Shown here: piece by piece, positions 1 through 10,379 of the stretch | Layout: each line of letters starts with the position of its first letter | Numbering within the stretch: the first letter of the stretch is position 1 | NCBI GenBank assembly: GCA_051294375.1 | Contig: CM119271.1 | Location: 2,849,611 to 2,913,610 of the forward strand | Reading direction: 5' to 3' | Length of the DNA stretch: 64,000 bases | Source: Paraspadella gotoi | Lineage: Eukaryota > Chaetognatha | Translations under genes and position numbers: made by a program | Notes under the pieces: model-generated | Seen by the model: only the letters and a program-made list of their open reading frames with translations | Databases searched by the model: none | Told to the model about the DNA's origin: nothing

Positions 1-729
1 TTCTGGTAACCTCGATTCGTTCCAGCAATTCTGGTTATGTAAAGATGCAAATCATGCAATGCTTGCTAAAATGCTGGTTGGAAGATACGCAATGCATATG
101 AATTGGTTCGACTACTAAAACATTATCCATTCAATAATTAACCAAGCTATAACAAATGCCGGATTGCCTGTGATGCTTATTGGGACGGGGCATCTAACTG
201 TTGGCTTTAGGGGCTTCCAAACCTCAGTGGCACAGTCCGCCACTAACGTGGTTACCCTATGATTGACTCGCTTTGCCAACACAGAGGGAAGTCATTAGGA
301 CGGTGGTTAGAACTCATGGTTGGGATGGTGTGTTCCCCCTCTGAGCCATTAGGATTGACTGAATGAAGTCGGAGTTGGAGCGGTGTGAATACACTACCTC
401 AAAGCTATCTTTCCCCTCACCATTCACATTTCTACCACTTCCCTCTTCTTCTCTCTCCTTACCTTCACCTGTCCTCAATCTCACCACTGTCCTTTTCTCG
501 ACCTTTGTTGGAAACTTTATCTCTCTCTCCCTTTTTCTCTCTCTCTCTGTCTCTCTCTCTTTCTCTCTCAATGTCTCTCTCTCCCTCTCTCTTTGACTCA
601 ATGTTAAGATTTGTCTGATTGTTCACAAAGCCAAAACATGTCCCTATGTAAAAATAAAAATCGTTGTAAATAAACAAATAAACTTTGTTTTTCTCTTAAA
701 CATAAAAAGTAAAAATTCTTTTTTTTTAC
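1..729. other. Non-coding flank, probably intron of the GBP/ApoL-like gene
   Basis: No exon is recognised here. Positions 395-597 are a pyrimidine-rich tract (CT, CTTT). Around 190-345 the base composition is higher in GC and resembles a degenerate tRNA-related SINE, but no clean A and B boxes pair up. The minus-strand gene at 730-1545 ends in an open donor, so its next exon must lie here unrecognised or beyond the left edge. Confidence 0.4.
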
Positions 730-1545
730 CTGTAAGATTTTCAAAATTTGCGCCGGCGTCTTTTAGGGCTTCTTCAAAATTTTTAGAGGAGAATCTTCCA
801 AGAAGTTTAATGATTCCTGTAGCTCCCACTGTAAAGCCAAATGTATTTTAGTTATTACTACTGGCTGAAATAAACAAGCTGAAGAGACAGTGATAATTGT
901 TATTTGTTAGTGACAGAACCGTTCAATATAAGCAGTTCCTGAGCTTCAGATCAGGCTGTAACACCATGTTACAGGCGGGTTAAGCGCCTCGTCCCTCTTA
1001 ACTGCTAGGCGACCACCGGGCTAGAACCACCGGACCTTTGACCTTTGGCTGCTGATGAACGGTTGGTGGATTTTAGTCCACCATAAAGCTATCTTGCTAT
1101 GGTAAGTTATGCTATTGGTAAGTTAAGGCCTTCATTCTTCTTCATTTGCCTCGGCGTGAGTATAAGAACCAGGAGTAATGGAATTAAACCCTAATGAAAT
1201 TTTGTGAAATTCCTCCTCTTAACTTAAATAGCAAGTGATCAAATAACAATCTATCAAATTCCTTACCATTAGTTGCTGCCGCTGCTGCCCCGGTACTCGC
1301 GGCGACGATTTCCATGATGACTCCAACCGGAAACAGAGGTGTGAACAAGAACGCTGCCCCGATGATGGCGGTGGTAGAAGCAATAAGACCAACGGAACTT
1401 CCAACAATATTAGTAATATTCACATTTTTCTTATGCTTCTGCAAATTGTCCACTTGAACTTCGAAAGCCGTTTTTATCTTTCTCACAGCCTCCATTTTCC
1501 AATTGGAAGCTTCTTTATTCAGTTCCGTGGTAATCGATACCAATT
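730..1545 (-). CDS. Two exons encoding an apolipoprotein-L-like segment
   Basis: Minus-strand exons 1545-1267 and 828-730 are joined by a phase-1 intron with AG acceptors and GT donors. The first encodes an amphipathic helix, then QKHKKNVNI and GSSVG, then a long hydrophobic stretch (IIGAAFLFTPLFPVGVIMEI) and an alanine-rich run. The second continues with VGATGIIKLLG and a charged helix. The pattern of E/K-rich helix, KHxxNVNI, GSSVG and hydrophobic hairpin is the hallmark of the apolipoprotein L family, whose vertebrate members insert into or solubilise membranes. The first exon needs a preceding codon base in phase 1, exactly what the GTPase exon ending at 7958 supplies, and no other minus-strand exon is visible between them. 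I therefore read these as exons 4 and 5 of that gene (about residues 377-502). The second exon ends in phase 1 at a donor (729), so the C-terminus is missing from the window. The family call rests on motif recognition only. Confidence 0.72.
880..1085 (-). mobile_element. Solo LTR of the miniature LTR element family
   Basis: In reverse complement this matches the LTRs of the element at 38701-39345, including the TATGGTGGACTAAAATCC start and the CTGTCTCTTCA end, with a short deletion in the tRNA-like part. It is flanked by an exact 4-bp repeat, AAGC (876-879 and 1086-1089), as expected of a target-site duplication. It sits in the intron between the two ApoL-like exons. Confidence 0.75.
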
Positions 1546-1867
1546 CTTGGATTTTTTTAAGTTGAAGAGCTTTTTAAAAAGAAATATGACACAATGAAAA
1601 ATGGCGTCACGTTACTGTTCCGTGCATAAAAATATTTACTGTTCAATATTATTATATTTCTTTTTATTTTTTGAAATGTTATAGTTTCATATGTTGATAT
1701 ACAAAATATCAATGAAAAATATTTTTTTGACTGAATATTAGGCCGGAACAGGTTGAAAACTAGAAGTTCTTTCAAATACATAATGTAAAGGTGACTGTTA
1801 AGAGAATATGAAAATAAAAAATAAATTTTAAAAAATTATTTCATTAATAGCGCACGGAAGCCTTTAA

Positions 1868-2745
1868 GGGGACCAAGTGAACAGGGGGGTAAAAAAGCTG
1901 AAAACATAACGTTTGACCCTTAACCTAAGCTGGTTCTGATCATAATTTTTTCTTCTATAATCATTTGGGAAAGTAAGTTAAAAAATTCGATAAAATCAGC
2001 GAGCCTTAATTTTCTTTAAAAAAATTGGTAAGAAGAAAATCTTTTTCAAGTTTAAAAATTTTTTTTTCCAAAAAGAGTAAGATCTAATTTTAAAAAGATT
2101 TTCAGCTTTTATTACACAAAAATTTATAAGAAAAAAAACTAGGATGAATCAAAAATTTAAGGTATCGACTGATTTTATATTTAAACTTTCTTTCAAATGA
2201 TTCTGTTAATTGGATGAAAATAAAACTCTTTGAAATAATATAAATATAAAAAGAAGAGAAAGATTCTGTACTTTTGCTAAATTTTTAATTGTTAATAATT
2301 AGGAATGCAATATAGTTTAATTATACATTTAAGGATGAATATGAATATTAATTAATAATTATTACAGTTTTGTTTCTGTAAGAATAGAATTTAGGTTTGA
2401 TTTGTCTGCTTTTAAGTAAATATAAAAATAAAAAAATATTAGTCTTGGTAAAGCCTTTGTTCAATGAGGCTTAAACCTAAAATTATAGCTTTGTACAGTA
2501 AAAAATAAAAAATTGAATTAATAAAAATACTTTCTAATGCAAAAATAAAATAATGGATTATATAAATATTTAGGTAGGGTCAGACTAAATTTTTTTTCAT
2601 AATTATTAAATTTTGTTTCCGCTACATAAGAAGATAGGAATTTTTTTGCCACTTTCCCGTGCAAAGAAAAATTAATGACTATCACCATTCAATTCCTTTG
2701 ATGATAGACCCTTAAGCTTATGAATCATTTTTATCACTGGTCCCC
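1868..2745. mobile_element. TTAA-flanked MITE (piggyBac-like target)
   Basis: An 878-bp AT-rich non-coding element lies between two TTAA tetranucleotides (1864-1867, 2746-2749). Its ends are inverted: GGGGACCAAGTGA at the left and TCACTGGTCCCC at the right. The TTAA target and short GGG-starting inverted repeats fit a non-autonomous piggyBac-type element. No transposase is present. It lies in the long intron of the GBP/ApoL-like gene. Confidence 0.6.
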
Positions 2746-2756
2746 TTAAAGATTAT

Positions 2757-3071
2757 TTTATTACTAATTAAAGTTAAAATTTTTTTTTGATTTTTCAATT
2801 TTTTTTTATAGATTCTAATAGAGCTTTAAGTTAGATAAAGGTTATTAATACAAATTTTACAAAATTTTTTTGTTGTTATTGATAAAAATTTTAAAAAACC
2901 ATAAAGATTCAGCCAATGATGATGATGATGATGATTTTTTAACGTTTTTTTTGTTTTTAACCAATTTCTTGTCAAAATTTTAAAAAATTATAGGACTAAC
3001 TTTCATTTAACTTTTCAAGCTTTATAAGAATCCGTTAATAAATAAATTTAAAAAAAAAATTTTTGTCATTT
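2757..3071. repeat. AT-rich dispersed repeat with a GAT run, copy 1
   Basis: The same order of motifs recurs at 14270-14740 and 57900-58345: a 'GATTCT.ATAGAGCTT' start, an AT-rich body, a (GAT)n run, 'TTTTAACC.A.TT' and then a diverged tail. Copies are diverged and carry no reading frame. Confidence 0.55.
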
Positions 3072-3076
3072 GTTAT

Positions 3077-3407
3077 CATTTAAGTAAGTAGACAGAGATT
3101 TCAATATTAAACCAAAGTAGAATTTTATTATCAGAATATAGACATGAAGACAGTGTCAATTTTCAGACAGTGAATCAAAGCAGAAACAGAGGCTATTTAT
3201 AATGGGCAAGTAGACGAAGCCAGATTCCTCTTCCGGAATCCTCCTCTTCCTCTTCTGGAACCTTCTTTTCCTCTTCCGGAAACTATTGTTCCTTTTCTGG
3301 ATTTGGCTTCCAAAATCCCATTCAAAATCATTCCAGAATCTTCTTCCTCTTCCGGAATCCTCTTCCTTAATCCTTTCCTCTGTTTCCGGGTTTCATTCAT
3401 CTGTGAT
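3077..3407 (-). repeat. 3' LTR of the retrotransposon
   Basis: 331-bp copy of the LTR with repeated TTCCGGAA-rich blocks (CTCTTCCGGAATCCTCTTCC type on the plus strand), a TATAAATAG box and a polyadenylation-type AATAAAA, all read on the minus strand. A polypurine tract abuts its 5' edge at 3409-3424. Confidence 0.8.
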
Positions 3408-3636
3408 GCGTCCCCCCCTCCTCAGACGACGGCGTACGTGGTACTGGTACTGGTACTGGTACTGGTCAGTCGGTAGCCGGAGTACGTTTCCGTAGCTTTG
3501 TAATTGTTGTTGTTGTTTCTGACCGATTGGTTTAATCTGTTTTGTTTTAACTCATGCTCTCTTTAACTTCCAATCTCCATGGGGATTTTGTTTTGTTTTT
3601 TTTTGTTTTAATTTTATATTTCCTTGGCTTCTTAGA

Positions 3637-4089
3637 NNNNNNNNNNNNNNNNNNNNNNNNNNNNNNNNNNNNNNNNNNNNNNNNNNNNNNNNNNNNNNNN
3701 NNNNNNNNNNNNNNNNNNNNNNNNNNNNNNNNNNNNNNNNNNNNNNNNNNNNNNNNNNNNNNNNNNNNNNNNNNNNNNNNNNNNNNNNNNNNNNNNNNNN
3801 NNNNNNNNNNNNNNNNNNNNNNNNNNNNNNNNNNNNNNNNNNNNNNNNNNNNNNNNNNNNNNNNNNNNNNNNNNNNNNNNNNNNNNNNNNNNNNNNNNNN
3901 NNNNNNNNNNNNNNNNNNNNNNNNNNNNNNNNNNNNNNNNNNNNNNNNNNNNNNNNNNNNNNNNNNNNNNNNNNNNNNNNNNNNNNNNNNNNNNNNNNNN
4001 NNNNNNNNNNNNNNNNNNNNNNNNNNNNNNNNNNNNNNNNNNNNNNNNNNNNNNNNNNNNNNNNNNNNNNNNNNNNNNNNNNNNNNNNN
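3637..4089. other. Assembly gap (453 N)
   Basis: Run of N inside the LTR retrotransposon interior. Part of its coding region may be hidden here. Confidence 1.
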
Positions 4090-4476
4090 TGGCATTTAAG
4101 AGCAGCATGAGGTGTGGTAGTTGTTCTAGTCACTTGTTTGGCTGGTCTTCAACTGCCTTGCGGAGGGTTTGCCGAATTCGTCCAATATCCCTTTCGGCCC
4201 TGTTGCTGTCCTTTCGGCTTGGTGGAGTGATTCCCCGGTTTGCTCGCCTGCCACAATCCGGTAGGTTGGGTTGTTGTTGTGACCAGTTGGGCGTAGCTTC
4301 CTTAGACCCAGTCTTTCTCCACGCTTTATCGGGTTAGGTCTGTTCCTTGGCTTCTCTTTGACTGGGTGTTCCTTGGGCGAGGGTGGTGGGCTGGTGTCCA
4401 GTGGCCTTGGTTGGTTGACTGGGTCTGGTTGATGTGAGGAAGTGGGCGGGTCTGGTCGGGATATAGGTTTTTGTTC

Positions 4477-4501
4477 NNNNNNNNNNNNNNNNNNNNNNNN
4501 N
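4477..4501. other. Assembly gap (25 N)
   Basis: Exactly 25 N, probably a fixed-size gap, between the retroelement interior and the nested fold-back repeat. Confidence 1.
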
Positions 4502-4550
4502 TTCCAATAAATGTTAAAATTTCAAAACAGTTTTTTCTAAGATTTTTTTG

Positions 4551-4775
4551 CAGATTTGGATTCGTCATAAAAAGTTGAATAAAAAAGAAATATAACTCTT
4601 TTAAAAAATTCCTTCATTAAGTGGGTCAAAAATTAGAAAAAACTATATTTTAAGCTGAAAATTAATTTTTTATATATTAAATATAGTTTTTTGTATTTTT
4701 AAACCCACTTAATGAAGAATTTTTAAAAATAATTTATATTTTCTTTATCAACTTTTGACGAGGATTCAAATCTGC
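4551..4775. mobile_element. Fold-back (long inverted repeat) element
   Basis: Arms of about 80 bp (4551-4631 and 4697-4775) are inverted copies. Both carry the landmarks GCAGATTTG, AAAAGTTGA and TTCATTAAGTGGGT in mirrored order, around an AT-rich spacer. A diverged relative forms the interior of the insertion at 15246-15866. No coding capacity. Confidence 0.65.
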
Positions 4776-5416
4776 AATCAAAATTAAGAAAAAGCTAATT
4801 TTTGAAATTTCGATTTATAAGGATAGTACTAATATATAAATATAGCCTACTGCAAAAATTAACAAACATAAAATTAATTTTTTACAAATTAATGTTCCAC
4901 TGATGGTATGTGTTTATAATTGACCTTTAGAATTTTCGTACGTAACTTTCACTACGCCTTATTAAGTAGTTTGTACATGCGCGATGCCGTGGACTTGCCT
5001 CTCAGCCTGTTTGCTGTCTCAGCAATTGTTCTTACTTTTTGCCTGTTGCTAAGGGTAAGGTCCCTGTGTATTTATTTCCATGATTTTGTGGCCAGAGCTT
5101 TGGTAAGTTTCTTTTAGCTTTTCCTGTTGCTCCTTTTGCGGTTTTGCTTTTGGCAGTGATCCTGTAGAGCACCATCCAGCTTGAATGAGTGGAATTCTAG
5201 TTTGTCTTGGATACTGCTACTGTCTTCTGTGCTCGCGGCGTCCTTGGCTGGTGCCGCAGCCCCTTTTTTCCATTGAAAAAAAATTCCATCCCGGTCTGGT
5301 GAAGGGATGTTGGGGGCAGAGTTGTTGTCCATCTTCTTTAGGGGTGGTGTGGTCGAGGTGGGGTAAGGCTTGATTCTTCTTGGAGACGTGGTGAGTCGAG
5401 TCCACTCCTGTCACCA

Positions 5417-5746
5417 CATTTAAGTAAGTAGACAGAGATTTCAATATGAAACCAAAGTGGAATTTTATTATCAGAATATAGACATGAAGACAGTGTCAAT
5501 TTTCAGACAGTGAATGAAAGCAGAAACAGAGGCTATTTATAATGGGCAAGTAGACGAAGCCAGATTCCTCTTCCGGAATCCTCCTCTTCCTCTTCTGGAA
5601 CCTTCTTTCCTCTTCCGGAAGGTATTGTTCCTTTTCTGGATTTGGCTTCCAAAATCCCATTAAAATCATTCCCAGAATCTTCTTCCTCTTCCGGAATCCT
5701 CTTCCTTAATCCTTTCCTCTGTTTCCGGGTTTCATTCATCTGTGAT
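5417..5746 (-). repeat. 5' LTR of the retrotransposon
   Basis: 330-bp copy nearly identical to 3077-3407, with small indels in the TTCCGGAA-rich part. The near identity of the two LTRs suggests a fairly recent insertion. Confidence 0.8.
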
Positions 5747-5751
5747 GTTAT

Positions 5752-7957
5752 ATATTAATAAATATTTAAAGCTTAGTGCAAAAACCCAATGAACTAATTC
5801 AAAAAGTTGCATTGAAAATCGATTTAGTAATAGAAAGAAAAAGAAATTTTTTTGAGAGAATTAGGAAGTTATAAAAAGTGTTCAATTTTGGCCCGCCTTA
5901 CTGAACATAGGGTGAAAGATGATAAATTTATTTAAAAAGTTACCTATTCATATTTATTCATAGAATTATAATATCATGTAAAAACTAAAAATTAATAGTA
6001 CCAATAGTTATCTCAACTAGACGGAAAAAAAACCTCGTTTGGAAATTAGATCGGGAAGTGTGGTAACTAAAGATTACCAATGGAATCCTCCACACCGATC
6101 GTTCTTTCAAATTTTTAATCTATAATAAAGAAGACAAAATGTTTTTTTAAAGAGATTAGTCATAATTAAATCAAATTATTTAATTATTTAATTATTTAAT
6201 ACATTTGAAAGGGAAAAAAAGAAAATTTGGAATGCAGGTTGCAGAAAGGGTACAAATAATCTGGAAATATTGACATGATAATCATGACATTTTATGTCTT
6301 GTGAAATGGGGCAATAAAGAAATAAAAAATTTGATCATTAGGTTAGTCAATGAACCCTTTTTAATGGGCTTAAAAATTAAAATGGATGATAAATAATAGA
6401 ATTAAATTCTTTGTATAAAGGTTGTTATATTTTTAAAAAATTATCAATACAATTTAACACAATGATGTCTTGCTTTGTCAGATATGTTACTAGCTATGTA
6501 ATTTTTAAAATTTTATTATAATAAACTAGCAGTGTATTAAGCTTTTTGTTTGAAGATAATGAAAAATAAAGATTTTTTTTTTAACAGACAAGAAGGTAGA
6601 CGTCCAGAATGTTTATATCAAGCTGAAAACTTTTTTGTATTTATCATTTTTCATATTTAAAAAGATATTTTATCAAGCTATAACATAAATTTTTGCTTGT
6701 TACTTGCTTGTTTTTACTTTTAACTGAAAAATATAAGCAATTTTATGGAATAAAAAAAATTTAATAGTAATCAAAATGTAATTAAGTCAAAAAAAAATGA
6801 AAAATTTCATTTATTGAAATTTTTAAAGCAAAATCCTGTTATACTTTTAACTATGATTTAAACATAAGCTGTGTAAAGATTTATGGATTTAACTTAATAA
6901 AACTTTTTTAGAAAGGTGTCCCAAGATTAGGGCTTTAATTTGATACCACACCCACCCTGCTACCTCTTTTTTTTTCAAAAGTTATTTAATAAAAAAAAAA
7001 TTATTAAACTACGCAGTACAAATCTTTGTTAAATAAAATTTCGGCAAAGCGGGAGTATCTCACTTATTTCTATTGGTACAATACTTAAATTTTAAAGTAA
7101 AACTTGAAGAAAATTTTTTCGTCATTTAGAGACATATCACTTTCAGATGTAATCATCATATAACAATTTATTTATTTATTTCCCAAAAAAAGCCTAATTA
7201 GAAAAGTTGAAATTTTTTTAAATTGTTGAAAAAAAAGTTTGTCCGACATATGCTCATTGAGCATAATGGTTTTGCATAGAAAATCAAAATATAAAAAAAA
7301 ATTTAAAAATAATCATTTTTAAAAAAATTAAAAGGCTTGAGGCTGATTTTTTAGAATTACAAAATTGTTTTCCTAACTCGAAATCCATTATCCTCAAGTT
7401 TCAAAATATTTTTTTTCAAAATCATTCAATCAATTTAAAATGTTTTTATGATGTTGTTTTTGTTTGAAAGAATTGAAAAAAAGTGAAAAATATAGTAATT
7501 ATATAAGGTTTTTGAAAATACCTCTAAAATATTAGATAATTAGACACAAGGGGAGTAAGCAGAGAAAACTTACCATTCATAAAAAAAATTGAAAATGAAT
7601 TTGTCATATTGTTATTTAGATTAATTGACTAATTACAAGCTAATGATTCATATAAATTTAAGAAATGATGAGTAAAAAATATTCACCTTGGTCTCGGTTA
7701 ACTATTAAGTTATCGTTAAAGTTTTGTTTTAATAATATTAATATTCCTTTTGCATTTATAAAAGCAATTGTCTAACGTAGTATACATCGAACATATTACC
7801 AAAAGTAACAATCAATTAATTTGGCTCAGAAATAACTTTAAAGGGACAAAATCAGCACGAGACCGTTTCGCCACGTTATTTTTCATCGTGTCATAATCGG
7901 TTTAAAAATTTAAAAATGTAAAAATCTTGATAAATAATCATGCACACATTTTCTTAC
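5752..7957. other. AT-rich intron sequence without recognisable features
   Basis: About 2.2 kb of very AT-rich DNA between the retrotransposon and the GTPase exon. I see poly-A/T runs and short TTATTTAA repeats (6175-6200), but no exon, RNA gene or clear element. Confidence 0.5.
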
Positions 7958-9253
7958 CATGATCATCTTCCCAATTTCCTTCTACGGAAACTATCATATT
8001 GAAAGAAGCCATCAGTAAATCAACATAAAAGTCTCCATCAGAAAGTGATACTAGTGAGGATTGTTTGGCGGTAAATTTTGATATTATTGTCTTTATTATT
8101 TCTTCGGTTTGTGCAAAAAACGACGCAAGATCCCAATGACGATATGGATTGCTCATGTCTTCAACGACCTCAGGATCAGTAGAAGGAATCGGAAGACTAT
8201 GAACATCAAAATATTCAAAATGATCCTGAATCGTTGTCCTTTCTTGAATATAATCCTGAATGGAGCACGGTTCCTTGTTTTCGTCTCTTGGTCTAAAATC
8301 CAGATTTCTAACGATCCATGAAAAGCTGGGATTATAGGCTTTGGATGAATCTGTTGTGAAACAACTGGAAATTTGTCGCATGAACTCGGCCTTCTCCAAA
8401 TCATTCCCATTGGGATTTTCAGTATTGTACACTATGACCGAAGATATCAAAGGAATTAAGGACAGAATTTGATGATCTATACGATCATTGGTTTGAGATC
8501 CAAAGATTCCTTCAGTGTCCATCAAAAAAAGATTCAATTCCGACTTATCATCCATTGTAACCCTATTCAAAATAGAGGAAAAAGAGTTTTGTTTGAATTA
8601 AAAAACTTTATGTACAACGAAAATATGAGGTTCCTAACTTTTTTGGTGTTTTCGACATCCAAATTCCAACAGTATGCATGTGCTTAGAGTTGGAAAAATT
8701 AGCAGATTGATGAAATTGTGATAAGAGAAAAGATTTTCCAGTCCTGAAAGGTAAACAACCGCATTTTAATTATTTATAATTATATTTCAAAGTTGGACTT
8801 TTTATAATTGGTAATGTCTTGTCAAGATACTCACTTTTCTGGTCCAACGATGGTCAGAGCAGCGATGGGTCCCTTGATGCCTTTCAGAATCTCCAAAGCT
8901 TCTGGATTCAAAACCAAACAAGTTTTTTCCTGCTCTTGCTCACTTTGGTCATTTGCTGACTGTTCTCCTTGATCATTCTTTTCTTGATCATTTCCTGCTT
9001 GTTCTCGTGGACCTTGTTCTTTTTGTTCCTTCCCCACCTGTCTGCGCTCCTGAAATTTCCGCTTTAAATTATTCCACCACGATATCTTATTATTGCCCTG
9101 CCCTGGCCCTTCTTCCTCATGCCCGGTCTGTTCCTCTTGTCCCTGCTCTTGACCGTGCTCTGATCGCTCCACTAAGCAAAGAGTTTGTGTTAGGCAATCC
9201 CATCGGTAGTTATTAGGAAAGGCTAGAGGGAGAACGTCTTGAGGTTCGGCCAT
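7958..9253 (-). CDS. Guanylate-binding-protein-like GTPase, exons 1-3
   Basis: Minus-strand exons 9253-8835, 8743-8639 and 8562-7958 join in frame (phases 2, 2, then 1 at the exit) with GT-AG introns. The ATG at 9253 follows an in-frame TAA. Residues ~30-105 are a Q/E/K/G-rich low-complexity leader. NPEALEILKGIKGPIAALTI at ~115-134 matches the strand before the P-loop in the GBP/atlastin family. The P-loop GPEKTGKS (137-144) is split by intron 1. HTVGIW (T164) fits the switch I threonine, DTEG (190-193) is the G3 motif, and VRNLDF (259-264) sits where GBPs carry the guanine-specifying RD motif, here with Asn replacing Asp. These large dynamin-superfamily GTPases typically bind membranes and act in cell-autonomous immunity or ER shaping. 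The usual GBP helical domain is not seen. The next in-phase exon encodes an ApoL-like segment (730-1545). The domain call is strong; function is inferred. Confidence 0.87.
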
Positions 9254-9336
9254 TTTGAATTGAACTTAATAGTACGCCACGATGTTGATCTGTTTTTTTG
9301 TTTCTTTTAAACTTTTTTCTGGATTTAATCATTAAT

Positions 9337-9516
9337 TGTTAGTTTGAGAGTGGAAAACTTTGTTTACAAACAACGATTTTATAAACAAACAAATAACGGA
9401 CATGTTAAAGATGAAGACTTACATTACAAGTAAGTCGAAACATGTCCGTTATTTGTTTCTTAATAAAATCGTTGTTTGTAAACAAAAATACAAAGTTTTC
9501 TTCTCTCAAACTAATT
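9337..9516. repeat. Long inverted repeat just upstream of the GTPase gene
   Basis: Arms of about 75 bp (9340-9416 and 9439-9513) are inverted copies sharing TTTACAAACAACGATTTTAT and AAATAACGGACATGTT in mirrored order, with a ~22-bp spacer. It lies ~90 bp 5' of the minus-strand start codon at 9253, so it may sit in the promoter. Confidence 0.75.
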
Positions 9517-9938
9517 TTAAAACGCAACGAAAGAAAACATTCACACAATATCATTAATTGTATAGTTTTCTAAAAAAAAAGACAGAGAGCTTTAAAAACG
9601 GAATGAGCAAGAGAAGATAGTGAGTGCAGACGTCACATTAATTCTTCTTGGTTGTTCACCCAATCTTTTACCGACATTTTTGAATAAGTTGTTTTATTTT
9701 TATCTCGCCAGACGGGCTCATGCCCATCCTGGCTAGATTTTGTTTCGGCTCAGCTTCTTTGTAAAGTCGTCGTTAGCGTTGTCGTCATTGTCAACGCTTT
9801 TTTCTTATATAGTTTTGTCTGGGACTTACAATTTTTTTTTTAATAAAAACTACTACAAATTACCGATGTGATTTTTAGACATTGTTATAATTTCCTTTCT
9901 TTTGGATGGATCTTTATAAAAGTGTGCGATCATAGTAA

Positions 9939-10192
9939 GTTAAAAATTTAGATATGGCTTCTTATCTTTAAGAAATTTACAATTGTCATGTTTCATATGG
10001 AATAAAGTATTTTTTGTTTGAATTTCTTTCTCATTATGATTTACTGCAATATGCAAATTACATTCTATAATCTAATTTGCATATTGCAGTAAATCATATT
10101 AAAGAAAAAATTCATACAAAAAATATTTGATCAATGAAAAACATGTGATTTTAAATGACCTTTTTGATGGGAAGCTATATCTAAATTTTAAC
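9939..10192. mobile_element. Palindromic AT-rich MITE, copy 1
   Basis: Outer arms GTTAAAAATTTAGATATGGC and its inverse at 10171-10192 frame an inner inverted pair, TGATTTACTGCAATATGCAA and its mirror. The same structure recurs at 25761-26048 and fragments occur near 14048 and 43300. No reading frame. Confidence 0.65.
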
Positions 10193-10379
10193 ATAAATAA
10201 AATACATACTTTTACAACTTCTAATCGAAAAAAAATGTAAATATTTCAAATTGTAAACGGTTGTGACATTTTTTGTTTTTCTTTAAATTATATATATATA
10301 TATTTTTTTGTCAGGCTCTGCCTCTTCATATTTTTAGTCGGATCTGCTTATCAGCAGATCCCGACTCTATAATTCACTT

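Larger units (their letters stand above)
3077..5746 (-). mobile_element. Gapped LTR retrotransposon with both LTRs
   Basis: Two ~330-bp direct repeats (3077-3407 and 5417-5746) bracket a ~2 kb interior and are flanked by GTTAT on both sides (3072-3076, 5747-5751). Read on the minus strand, the 5' LTR is followed at once by TGGTGACAGGAGTGGACTCG, a plausible primer-binding site resembling the complement of a tRNA-Leu 3' end. The 3' LTR is preceded by the purine tract GAGGAGGGGGGA. The LTR contains TATAAATAG and an AATAAAA signal in the proper order. The interior has two N runs, a nested fold-back (4551-4775) and only short open stretches (for example 5114-5332), so no protease, reverse transcriptase or integrase can be identified. 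It could be a non-autonomous or decayed Gypsy-type element. LTR ends read CATCACAG...TTAAATG rather than TG...CA. Confidence 0.8.
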
